Assembly (NCBI GenBank): GCA_026636295.1
Contig: CP089462.1
Coordinates: 992,001-1,056,000 of the forward strand
Direction of reading: 5' to 3'
Origin: Medakamo hakoo
Lineage: Eukaryota > Chlorophyta > Trebouxiophyceae > Coccomyxaceae
DNA: 64,000 nt
Shown: piece by piece, positions 21,354-32,351 of the stretch
Numbering within the stretch: position 1 is the first letter of the stretch
How the letters are laid out: each line of letters begins with the position of its first letter
The notes under the pieces: model-generated
Seen by the model: only the letters and a program-made list of their open reading frames with translations
Told to the model about the DNA's origin: nothing
Database searches by the model: none
Program-made: the position numbers and the translations under genes

Positions 21354-21753
21354 GTTCCGACCTGTGAGACACGCGCGAGGGGAAGGGGTGAGTGGGCGCG
21401 GCAGTGGTCAGGAACGGGAGAGATTGGCCCGCGCGTGCAACCGAATTCGGCATTCGGCAGGAATTCGTCCAGGACGCGGCGCGCAGAGCTTTACCGGGTC
21501 CGCTGGCATGTTTCACAATGAGCAGCCTCGTCTTTTTTACCTTGCACGCGAGTAGAAAGTGAGGGAAGATGGGGAAGGAGCCTCCCGCAACGACTGGCGG
21601 AGCTCCCAAAAACGACAGCTGCGTCCGGACACGCCACTGGCTAGCCGCAAGCAAAAACTTTTTTTTCCCCGTTCTCGTTTCGTTTTTTGCAACACCCGTC
21701 CCCACTCCCCACGCCCACTCCACCACGCACAAAATTACAACAAAAGCAACACT
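21354..21753. other. Spacer between unassigned gene start and UTP10/HEATR1 stop
   Basis: 400 bp, A/T-richer than flanking coding sequence, with T-runs at 21531 and 21659. It must contain the HEATR1 3' UTR and the promoter of the gene starting at 21353. No gene is seen. Confidence 0.4.
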
Positions 21754-24700
21754 TTAAGCCTTCAGGTACGGCTCCAGGCTCTCGCCCGCCGCCGCTTCCA
21801 GGGCCGTCGCCAGGTCCCGCGCGCGCGCGGCGACGCCGGCCTCGCCGTCCTCCAACAGCTCGCCGATGAATGGCAGGGCCTCCGGCAGGAGGGGCAGGTA
21901 GTCCGATCCCGCGGCCGAGGCCAGGGCGCCCAGGGCTGCCAGCGCCGCGGCGCGGGCCGTGGGCGCGTCGGCGCGCGTGGCCATGAGGACGGCGTGGTTG
22001 ATGGGTTTGAGCGCGTCGCCGCCCGGCCCGCCGCCGCCGCCGGCCGACGAGCCGTCGCCCGCCACGGCCGCCGCGCCGGCCGCCGTGGCCAGGGCCGCCA
22101 GCGCACCCGCGGCCGCCCGCGGCAGGGCGGGCAGCGGCAGCGACCGGGCGGGACCGGTGGAGGGGGCCGGGTCGGGGACGCCGGGCGGTTCGCCGCCGCC
22201 CGCGCCGTCGCCCTCAAGGACCGACGCCGCGTCGCCGCGCCCCGCGTCCGCGCCCAGCTGGGCGACGAGCGCCGGCAGGAGGCGCGCCACCGCGCCCGCG
22301 TCCGCAAACGCACCGCCCGCATCGTACAGCAGGGCCCGGTGCAGGGCCCGGACGGCGCGCAAGCGGGCGAGCCAGGCGGTGGTGGTGGCCGGTGCGTCGT
22401 CCCTCTGACCGGCGCCCCCGGCCCGCCGCCGGCGTTTCGCCGACGGCGCGGCCTCACCGTCTCCCTCACCGCCAATCTCGCCCTCCAGCGCTGCCAGCGC
22501 CAAATCCAGGACCTGGCGCGCAAAGGGCGCGAAGACGGAGCGCAGGCGCTCCGCCGCGGCGGAGACGGCCGCAAAGAGCGCGGCCGCCCGCCCACTGCCC
22601 GGCCCGGCCTGCGCCGCCCAGCCCACCAGGCGGGCGAGCAGGCGGGCAAAGGGCGCTTCGGCCAGGCGTTCGGCCAGGGAGACGAAGGCAGCGGCTGCCG
22701 CGTCGTCGACGGCGGCCGCGGCGGCGGCGGGCGGGGGGGCGGCGCCGCCCTCAAAGTCGTCGCGGCCGCCCATCCCCGCCTCCAGCACGGACGCGGCAGG
22801 CCCTTCCGCCGCCGCCGCCGCCGCCGCCGGTTTGAGCTTGGCAAAGGCCGAGGCCGCGACGCCCAGGACGGCGACGGCGGCGGCGGGGCTGGAAGACACG
22901 GACGCCGGCGCGACGGCGGCCAGGGCCGGCAGGAGCAGCCGGCCGGGGACGCGGGCGGGCAGCGCCGCGCGCGCGGCGCGCCCCGCCACCGCGGCCGGGC
23001 GGTGGGCGGCCTCGCCCACGAACGCGGGCCGGGCGAGCAGGGCGAGCAGGCGGGGCAGCGCCGGCGCCGCCAGCCCGCCCAGCCCGTCGACCAGGGCGCC
23101 CGCCGCGGCGGCCGCCGCCGCGGCATCCAGCTCCGCGCCCTCGGACGCGCCCGCGCCCGCGCCCGCGTCCGCCTCCGCCGCCGACGCGTCCCACCGGTCC
23201 GCCGCCGCTTCTGCCGCGTCCAGCAGGGACGGGAGGGCGGTGGGGAGGGCGGGCAGGGCGGCGGGGCCGAGGGCGCCCAGCGCGGCAGCGGCGGCGGCCA
23301 GGGCAGAGCCACGCAGGGCGGAGGAGGCGGAGGAGGCGGGCGCCGCGCCACGGCGGGGAGCCGGCGGCGCGGCCGCCGCCAGGGCCGCCGGCAAGGCAGC
23401 CAGCACGGGGTCCGGGTCGGCCCGCGCAAAGGCGGCCGCCGCCGCGCCGTACGCGGCCAGGGCGGCTTGCTTGACCGACTCGGCCGCGGCCTTGGAGGAC
23501 AGGAGGGGCGGCAGGGCCGCGCACAGCGCCGCGCCGCCGGGCGCGGCAGCAGCGCACGCATCGCCGCCGCCCGCCGCCAGGCTGGTCGCCTTGGCCGCGG
23601 CCAGGCGCAGGGCCCGGCGGGCCGGCGCGCCGCCGCCGGGGCTGGCGCCGGCCCGCGACGCGAGCGACGCGAGGGCGGAGAGGTACGCGCCCGCCGGCGT
23701 GCACGCCTCCAGGGCCCGGGCCAGGGCCAGGCCGGCGGTTTGCGCGGGCGCGGCGGGACCGGTGCCGTCCCCGGCCGTCGCCGGCGCGGCCGCGGCGGCC
23801 AAGGCAGCCGCCAGCAGCTTGTCTCCCAGCACGCCGGGCGCGGGCGCGCCGCGCAGGCCGCGCGCGGCCAGGTCGACGGCCGCAACGGCCAGCGGGGCGC
23901 CGGGATCGCCGTGGGAGGATTCGAGGGCGGAGGCCAGGACGGACGACAAGGTGTGGGCGCGGGTGGAGGGCGGGACCTGTCGGGAGGGCGTGAGGGGATG
24001 GCGGGTGAGTGCAGAGCGCGTGTGGAAAGAAAAAAAACCTGGAAAAAGAAAAAAAAGACAAGAAGGAGAGCGCCTCGGCATCAAGAACGAAATTTAGATT
24101 TGTTTTGTTTCGTCAGCCGCGGGAAGGGGAAGACCCTTCACTCCGCGTCACGCCTGACGTGCAAAAAACAAGAGTGCTCGTCACCGGCAAAAGAGGGGAC
24201 GGAAAAAAAAGGAAAGCTGGTTGCTTGTTGCGGCCTCAAACACGGTTTTGTGTATTCACGGCCCGCGGCCGCTAAGCCGGCGGGACGGGTCACCCTTATT
24301 AAATCAGTTTTGCCCCAGTGCGGTGAGGCACTGGTGCGTTTTTTTGTGGGCATCACCGGCCGGCAAGCAGGACAAAAAGGAAGGGGGGACCGCACTCCGA
24401 AACCCCAACCCTAACCACCACGCACCTCGGCCACCAGCTGCAGCGCCAGGTCGGTCGCCCAGGCCGCCGGGCCGCCGTCGCCGTCGCCGTCGACCTCGCC
24501 GCCGACAGCACGGCGCAGCAGGGCCAGGGCCAGCGGCGCCGCGTCGGAGGAAGGAGGATGGCCGTCGGCACCGCCGCCGGCCTCGGCCGGCGCCCCGCCG
24601 CTCACAAACGTGGCCAGCAGCCCCGCACGCCGTGGCGCAGGCAGGCCAGGCAACACGCCCACGACCGCGTCGGCCAGGCGCGCGGGGGGGCGACCCGCAG

Positions 24701-27700
24701 AGCTCCACGCGGACGCCAGCGCGGCGGCGGCGGCGTCCGCCGCGCCCCGCGACCGGGCGTCGGGCGCGGCGGCCGACGCCGCGATGCCGGCCAGCGCGGC
24801 CGGCGCGGCGTCGGCGCCCGCAGAGGGCGCGCGGGCGGCGAGCGCGGCGTACGCGTCGAGCGCGGCCGCCCGCGTCGGGCCGTCGCTGCCCGCGCCCGCC
24901 GCCGCGTCCGCCGCCGCGCCCACGTCCAGGGACCGGTGGCCGTGGCCGTCGCCGGCGCCCGAAGCGACGGCGCGGGCGGCCGTCCCCAGGGCGAGGCGGA
25001 GAAGGTACGGGACGTCGGCCGCGGGCACGCCGCCCGCCAGGGGCGTGGCCGGCCCGCCGCCGACGCCCTCCCCCTCCCCCTCCTCCTCCTCCTCGCTCCC
25101 GCCGCCGCCGCCTCCGAGGGCCGCCCAAGCCCGGGCATGCACGGCCGTGAGGGCCCGGACCAGGCCCAGCAGGGCGGGCAGGGCGGCGGCGGCGGCGGCG
25201 GAGGGCGCGGCCTCGCTGCCGCCTGCGCGCCAGTGGAGCACCTCCAACAGGACGGGCCAGTCGGGGGATGAGGGCGGCGCCTCTTCGGCGTCCGCGGGCG
25301 CGGCACGGCGACCGCGCTTTGTCGGCGCAGACCCACCGCCCAGCTCCGCGGCCGCCGCTTCCAAGGCAGCCGCGACGTCGCCCTCGTGCAACGGCGCGGC
25401 GTCGAGCGCGGCTTTCGCGGCGTCGCGCACGCGCCCGTCCGCGCCGCGGGCCGCCGCGCGGAGCAGAGCGGCCAGGGCCGGGCGGCGCAAGGGGCCGGGC
25501 GCGCCGGCGGCGGGGGCTAGGGCGGTGAGGGCGGACGCCACGACGGCCGCGGCGGCGGGCGTGGTGGCCGCGGACTGGCCGCCGCCGCCGCCGCCGCTGC
25601 CGGCTGCGAGTGCCAACAGCACCGCGGCCGCCTCGCCGCCGGCTGCCGCGCCCTCTCCAGCAGCGCGGACGAGGTCTACAGCCAGAGAAACGGACGGGGA
25701 CGCCGAGTCCGCGCCAGCCAGGGCGGGCGACACGCCCCGGCCGGTCGAGGGCTCGACCGCCCAGCGGCGGAGGACGGCCGCGGCCGCAGCCGCGCGCGCC
25801 CTCGCCGGGCCACCACCGCCCGCCGGCGCCAGCAGCGCGGCCGCTGCCGCCACGCCCGCTGGAGTGGACGGGTCGGCTGTGGACAGGGCTTCCACCGCCC
25901 ACGTCGCGAGCGTCCCACCGGCGGCCGACAGCGCCCGGTCGGCCGCGGTCGCGTCGACCGCGACGGACGCCGCGGCGGGCGCCAAGGCGGCGGCCGCGGC
26001 GGCCACCGCGGAGGTTTTGGGCGCGCCGCCCGCCGCAGCGGCTACAGCCTCCAGGGCCGCGGACCTGGATTTTTTGGAGCCCGACGCACCGTCCCGCGCA
26101 CCCGCCAGCAGGCGAGGGAGGAGGGAGGCGGCCGTGGCAGCTGCGCCACCCCGGCCGCCCTGGAGGAGGGCAGTCAGGTCGCTCGCCGCGCGGGCAGCCA
26201 CGACAGCCGGGCTCCCTTCCACGCCGCCGCCCGCGGTGCACGCAGCAGCAGGCGCCGCCAACACATTGGCCAGGACGTCCGCGCCGTCGGCCGGGCCCAG
26301 GGCCGCGACCAGCGCGGCCCGGGCGCGGGGCAAGCCACCACCGGGGCCAGAGGCGAGGCGGGCGAACAAGCCTTCCGCCTGTGTCGCCAGCCCGGCCCGC
26401 CCGCCCGCCGCGGCCAGGGCCGCGGGCGCCAGGCGCCGGGCGGCCGTGGTCAGGGCCCAGTCCGGGTCAGCAGCCACCAGCCAGCCGTCGGCCGGCAGGC
26501 CGGCGCCGGAGGAAAAGGCGGCCGCGGCCGCGTCCTCGTCGTCGCACCGACCGCCCTTCCCGGGCGGGCCGGCGGCGGTCGTCCGGGCCAGGTCGGCCGC
26601 CCCGGCGGCCGATGTGAGCAGGGTCAGGGCGGCGCGGGCCGTGGTGGCCGGTGGTTTGGGCCCGCTCAGCGCCGCGATGAACGCCGCGTACGCCAGCGCC
26701 CGGGCGGCGGGCGGGGCGGCGGGCGACGAGCCCAGCCGCGCCGCCGCGGCGGCCGCGGCTCCGCCAGGCCCACGCACGGCCGCGCCCAGGGCCGCCACGG
26801 TCGCCCGGCAGTCGGCCAGGCAGGCCGCGTCGTCGTCAGCGGCTGGCGGTGGCACGGCTGCTGGCTTGGCAGCTGCGGCCTTCGCGCCCCCCCTGGGCTG
26901 CGGCGTCGCGGGAGAGGCCGCGGCGCCGACCCAGGTCGCGCCGGCCAGCCCGGCCAGGAACGGGTTCCCGAGCTTGGCGCCCGCTTCGGCGGCTGCCCGC
27001 GCCGCCTTGCGCGCGCCTGGCAGAGGCAACGCCGCCGCGGCGACGGCTCCCACCGCCGCGTCGGTCCACGCCTCCACGGGCGGGTCGGCTTCCCGGGCCA
27101 GGCGGCACAGCGAGCGCAGCGCGCGCCGCCGCGCCGACGGGTTGGTGTTGCTGGCCCGCCCGCCCGCCGCGACGGCCACCAAAGCCGGCAGGGCGGACGA
27201 GGGGGGCAGGCGGCGCACGACACGCCAGGCGGCCGCCGCTTCCACCACCCCCGCGTCGTCGTCGGCCAGGCGGGCGAGGACCGCGGACGCGAGCGGGGCC
27301 GGGAGCGGGGGGGCGGCGCCCCCCTCCACGCCCAGGGCCGCGACAGCCGCCCTGCGCGCACTCGCCAGGTGTGAGTCCAGAGCCGCCGCCGCGGTCGCGT
27401 GCACGCCCGCCACGGGCGCGGCTCCCGTGCCGCCCAGGGCGGCGGCGGCAAAAGTGCGGGCGGCGTCGGCGCGTTTTTCGCGCGCTCCGCTGTCTCCCCG
27501 CAGGGGCGCCAGGGCCGCGTCCACGGCGGCCGCGACGGCGGCGGGCTGGTGCGCGTCCAAGGCGCGGAGGGCGGCACCTAAATCGGTGACAGCGCCGTCG
27601 CCGCCGTCGCCGCCCTCGGCGGCGGCTGCGCCCGCGGAGACGAGGGCAGTCGCGGCCGCGGCCGCCTGCCGGTCCGACAGCGCCCGCCCACCCGCCCGCA

Positions 27701-29391
27701 CCACGTCGACCAGCACGGCCCGGTGGCGTGAGTGGGAGGTGGCCGACGTTGCGAGCGGTGGGATCAGGAGCGCCGTCAGGGCGCCCGCGTGGGCGGCGCC
27801 GCTGGGCCGGGCCGCCAGGGCGGCCAGTCCAGGCGCGAGGGAGGGCAGGGCAGCGACGTGCGGGAGCGCGCCGCCCAGGGCCCCGGGCGCGGCGTGCGCC
27901 TGCGTGGACGCCAGGTGGGCCAGGAACTGGATGGTCGGGCCGGCGGCCGCGGCGTCCGCTCCGGGAGGGACGCCTTTCGCGGCCTCGACCATGAGGGCTG
28001 ACGTTTTTTTTTTTTTTTTGGGGGGGGTGGGAGCGCGTGAGGTGCAGGAAGAGGGGGAGGGGTGGCCCGCCTCGGACGGACGCCACAAGCGCGCGCCTCA
28101 GGGAATACAAACTTATGAGCATCAAGCATGAAGCCTCATCGGGGCCGCAAACAGGGCCCAGCTCGGCGTTTCATCTGTGTCGTCAGCGGCGCGGGAAAGG
28201 AAAACGCACAAGGCGCGACCGAAACACAGCAAACAAAATCTTCTCACCTCTGACCAGGTCGGCGCTCAGGGCCGCCCGCGCCGCCAGGGCGGCCGCCACC
28301 ATCAGGCCCGCCGCCCGGCGGTCGGGCCCCGCTTTAGGGGCCAGGCCCGCCAACACCGACGGCAGGACGGCGCGCAGGGTGGCCTCGGACAGGCCGGGCC
28401 GGTGGGCGGCCGCCGCGGAGGCTTCTGCGAGCGCTTCACACACGACCACCGCGTAAAAGGCCAGGTGCCCGGGTGGCGCGTCGCCGTCCGCCAGGCCGCA
28501 CAGCGCAGCGAGCGTCGCCGGGTCCGCCGCACACCTGGACACCAGCGCGTGCCGCGGCAGCGGCGCGCCCGCGCCCAGCGCCCCTTCCAACCACTCCCAG
28601 GGCGTGCCGCGCAGCGCGCACACGCGCCCCAGCCGCACAAACGCGTGCGTGGCGTGGAAGGGTAGGGCGGCTGTGATGAGGGCTCCCGGCACGGCTTCGC
28701 CGATGCGGTACCGGCGGATGAGGTATTCCAGGGCGCGGGCGGCGGCGGGCGTGGCGATGTGCGGCCCAACCAGGCGGGCGAACGAGGCGAGCGAAGCGTC
28801 GAGGCGGGCCGTCGCGGCGGCGTCCAGCCCTTCCCGTCCGGGCGCGCCGGCACCCGGCGGGCTGAACAGGGTGCGGGCGTAGGGCTCGAACCGGGCGTCC
28901 AGGGCGCACAGCTCGCGGAAGCCTGCGGGTGGGGTGGGGTGGAGGTAGGGGAGGAGCGTCGAGTGAGGGGGGAGGCGCTGCCGTTGTGGGCGCGCATGCG
29001 TGCGGCGCGGCACCGCCCACACCCCGATCCCGGGCATGCCCTCCAGCTGTGCGGGTGCACATGCTCACGTGCTAGACCTGGGTGGGTGTGGGGTGGGACG
29101 GGCAAAGCCCCATCCTCGCACCGACGGGCGTCTCTTTCCACTTCCGCGCCGCGCTCCCAATGAACGACGGCTAGCCAAGCCGCCGCCGCCCCCCCTCCAT
29201 CCCAAAGACTCACCCGACACGCCGACCTCGTGCAGCGTGTCCAGGCCGATGTCCGCCGCCGCCCGGGGGTCGTACAGCAGGGACGGTCGGCCGCCACGGG
29301 GCATGGCCGCGCCGCCCGGGGTGGCCGCCGGCCGACGACCGACGGCCAGGCCGGCGAGCGCGGCCGTCAGGGCCGTCTGCGGGGGCGGCAT
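21754..29391 (-). CDS. UTP10: U3 snoRNP / SSU-processome protein UTP10 (HEATR1)
   Basis: Large HEAT-repeat scaffold of the small-subunit processome, needed for 18S pre-rRNA maturation and rDNA transcription in the nucleolus. Exons 29391-29214, 28922-28248, 27997-24426 and 23976-21754 (phases 1, 1, 0); 2215 aa against about 2140 in human. The N-terminus matches HEATR1 (SLLYDPRAAADIGLDTLHEV; ALEYLIRRYRIGEAVPG; FHATHAFVRLGRVC). The C-terminus matches its conserved end (DYLPLLPEALPFIGELLEDG; GESLEPYLKA). Between them are long Ala-rich HEAT repeats. Reading the pieces as one gene rests on matching phases plus both termini. Introns are 291, 250 and 449 bp. It is the largest gene here. Confidence 0.9.
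24315..24334 (-). other. Perfect stem-loop inside UTP10 intron 3
   Basis: Stem CCAGTGC / GCACTGG (7 bp) with a 6-nt loop, in a 449-bp, A/T-richer intron. In the sense strand a C-box-like GTGATGC lies upstream and CTGA downstream. It could mark an intron-encoded small RNA, but no family is recognised. Confidence 0.3.
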
Positions 29392-29657
29392 GTGAGCTGC
29401 AGGTTTTTTGTCTCCCAGTCAGGCAGAGAGGAGTTGCGTGTGCGCCTCCTGAGGTTGCTGGTTGCTGCGAGGCGGGCGTTGTTTCGCCTCCGGCTCACAC
29501 GGGGCGGAAAGGAGGGAGTGTTGAGCCGATGTTTTTTTCGTGTTCGCCAAAAAAACCCGCCTCTAGTTTTTTGTTTTTCGAGATTTCTCTACACAACAGT
29601 GCGTTTCCGCGCGCAACTCCTCTTCTTCACTCTTCTCCTTCTTCTTCTTCTTCACTC

Positions 29658-32099
29658 TCAGTACCCGCCCGGGTGCTGGTGCTGGTGGTGGGCAGAGAGC
29701 GCGGCGGCGTGGTGCATGGCGGCGAGCGCGGCCGCGGCCGCGGCGCTGCCTGGAGGTGGCGGCGCCTGTTGCGGCGGCGGCGGGGGCGGCGCCGCGGCCA
29801 CGCCACTGTAGAAGCTCGTCGGGACAAAGCCTGGCAGCGAGTGACCCGCAAAGTACGGCGGGCCCGCCAGCGCCGCGCTCACGGACGGCACGGCCTGGCC
29901 CGGGATGACGACGCCGCCGCTGCCAGGGAGGTGGTGGGGTGGTGGGTGTGGGCCGCCGCCGCCCAGCCCAGTGAACGCCCACGGCTGCTGGGGCGCTGAC
30001 CCGTACGTGCCGGGCCAGCCCGTGAAAGAGGCCGCCGCCGCCGCCGCCGCCGCTGCCGACGCCGCAGAGCCCTGGGCCAGCATGGCCGCCGCAAAGGCCG
30101 GGTCGGGGGTGGAGACGACGGGCACCATGGCCTGAGGTGGGGGCGGGGCGCTGTAAGACGCCGCCGCCAGGACCGCGGACCGGGCCGCCGCTTCGGCCGC
30201 GGCCTGGTCGACCAGGGAGCGGGCGTACGCGTCGGCCATGGAAGTTGGGGAAGCGGCGGCGGCCACGGGGGCGGCGGTGAACCAGGACGCGGCGCCGGGC
30301 GGCGGCTGCGAGGCCGCCGCCGCCGCGTACGGGTACGGCGCCACCATGGAGACAGGAACCGGTGGCGGCGGAGGTGGCGCCGAGTAGAAGTGGGGCTGAG
30401 GCGGCGGCGGCGGAGCGAGCGCGGCGGGCGCAGGCACGGGCGCGACGGGCGGCCGTGGCGGCGGCGGCGCACCACCCGACGGCGATGCTTTCGCTCCCCC
30501 GGCGGGCCGCCGCGTGCCCGACCGCGGCCGCCGCGGCGCGGACGCACCACCGCCCGGTGGCGAGAAGGTAGACGGCGGCGGCGCGGGCGCGGCCGTGCCG
30601 GCTTCCGTGGCGACGGAGGCCGCGCGCGCAGCCGCGCCAGCCGCCGCCGCCTGGCCGCTGGCCGAGGGACTCGGCCCGGCCGTCCCGCTCGTCCGCGCCC
30701 GCTTAGCCGCCGCCGCCGCGGCGGCGGGCGAAGGGCGTCTCACGGCCGGCGACGCGCGGCGGGCAGGAGAGCCGCGCCGGCTGGGCGACGCCCGGCGTTG
30801 TTCGGCCGCGGCGGCCGCGGCCGCGGCTGCGGCAGCTGCCGCCGCCTCAGCCGCGGCCGTGCGGGCTGCGACAGCCGCTTCCGCGGCGGCAGCACAGGCG
30901 GGAGCGTGCGCCGCGAACGCGGACGCCAGCAGCGTCGCGCCGCAGGACGGGCAGCCGACCAGGTCGAGCGTCGCGGCCGCGGCGGCCGCGAGCGCGGGGT
31001 CGTGGCGGCCCGCCGGGCCGTCGGTCGTGGTGTCCGACCCGCCGTCCGTCGTCGTGCCGCTGGGCGACGCTGCTGCCGCCACGGTCGCCGCAGAGGCGAT
31101 TGACGGCGGCGCGACGCCCACGCCCGCCGCACGGACGGTGCGGGCGGCGGCGGCGGCTGCGGCCTTCATTGCGGCGCCCGCGGCCGCGGCCGCTGGAGAG
31201 CCGCCGCCTTCCGCCAGCGCCGCGGCCAGCGCCGCCCACTTGCGCCGCGGTTTCGGTGGTGGTGGAGGTGGTGGTGGTGCGCTCAGCGCAGCAGCCGTCG
31301 GCTCCGTGTCGGCCGACGTCCGGCCGGACGTGCTGTGCGTGTGGGGTGCAGGGGAACAACAGGGAGGGCGACGGTGTGTGGGCGGGGGGGAGTGAAGATA
31401 GAGAGAGATGAGGGCCTGGCGCGCGCCCCCCCGACGCGCAGTCCCCCTCCCGTCAGCAGTCGCGGAAAGCCAAGGCCTCTCCCACGCATCCCGCCCACGC
31501 AGGCCGGAGCTTGAGAAGACGGCTCACGCTTACGTGCGTGTCGTGGACGGCGGGAAAGCCGGGCAGGCGGGTGGCGAGGGGTGTAGAACGTTTTTCTTTC
31601 GCCCCCCCCGACACAAAAAAACGGCGGCGGCGGTTGCGCGAAGAGACGAAAAAAAAAATTACCTCGGCAAAACAGCCAACCCATCCCCGTCCGGGAAGAC
31701 GCAGCCCAAGTAGTCGGCCAGTAAGGCAGGGTAGGCCGATTGGAGGGCGGGCGGCAGGGCGGACGCTTCGGCGGCCAGGGCTGCGTGTGGGAGTGAGGGG
31801 AGTTTCGGCGTCAGTGCATGGGGAGCAGGGTGTTGTGGGGGGCGGCGGCGTTTGGCGGGTGGGTGGGGGGGGGGGCGCATTTGCGGCTGGGCCTCTCGCG
31901 ACAGGGAGGTGAGACATGTCTCTCGGCATCCAGGGGGCGGAAGCGGATCGGTGGGTGGGAGAGCGGGCGTTGTTGCGAGACAGCACTCCCCGCCGCAGCC
32001 GTGGTGGTGGTGGTGGGGGGGGGGGCGCGCTCGTCTCTCCGTCTCCGCCTTACCTGCCCGCAACTGCGCCAGCGTGGCCACGCCCGCCAGCTCGGCCAT
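29658..32099 (-). CDS. Pro/Ala-rich nuclear protein with Sgf11/ataxin-7-like zinc knuckle
   Basis: Exons 32099-32054, 31780-31663 and 31332-29658 (phases 1 and 2, donors GTAAGG and GTAATT); 612 aa. The short first exons encode a folded-looking segment (LPPALQSAYPALLADYLGCV). In exon 3 a C-X2-C-X11-H-X3-C knuckle, CPSCGATLLASAFAAHAPAC, resembles the zinc finger of SAGA deubiquitinase-module proteins (Sgf11, ataxin-7-like). Arg/Ser/Pro-rich nuclear-localisation-like repeats (SPSRRGSPARRASPAVRR) and a long Pro/Ala/Tyr-rich tail follow. A role in chromatin is inference from the knuckle alone. Divergent with the permease gene at 32352. Confidence 0.6.
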
Positions 32100-32351
32100 G
32101 GTGCGCGGGTGGGAGAGCCACGCCCTGTCCCGTCCCGCGAATGTGGGTGCGAGCGAGGGAGGGACGCGACTCAACTCGCGCAGCTCTCTCCTCTCCCTCT
32201 GCTTGGCTCGCGTTTTTTTTTTCTTACTGTGCAAGGGGGTGCGCGTCTCGGGGCTCCGGCCAGCATTGAGCAAAAAGCAAAACAAAGGGCGTGCCGGGAG
32301 GGCGCGTGCGTCAGCCCAGCCCCGTTCCTCCTCACACACCACACTACCTCA
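32100..32351. promoter_or_regulatory. Divergent promoter region, zinc-knuckle gene / permease
   Basis: 252 bp separate the two ATGs. A 10-base T-run lies near 32214-32223. No known element was recognised. Confidence 0.45.

Noticed and set aside
21559-24414. 951-codon + strand frame opposite the UTP10 3' exon
   Set aside because: Gly/Arg/Gln shadow translation; UTP10 in the other strand matches its family at both ends.
24610-28131. 1173-codon open frame on the + strand
   Set aside because: Antisense shadow of UTP10 exon 3, made of Ala/Arg/Ser runs with no domain.
28861-28900. tRNA T-arm-like sequence GGGCTCGAACC
   Set aside because: It lies inside the UTP10 coding exon and has no anticodon or acceptor stem around it.
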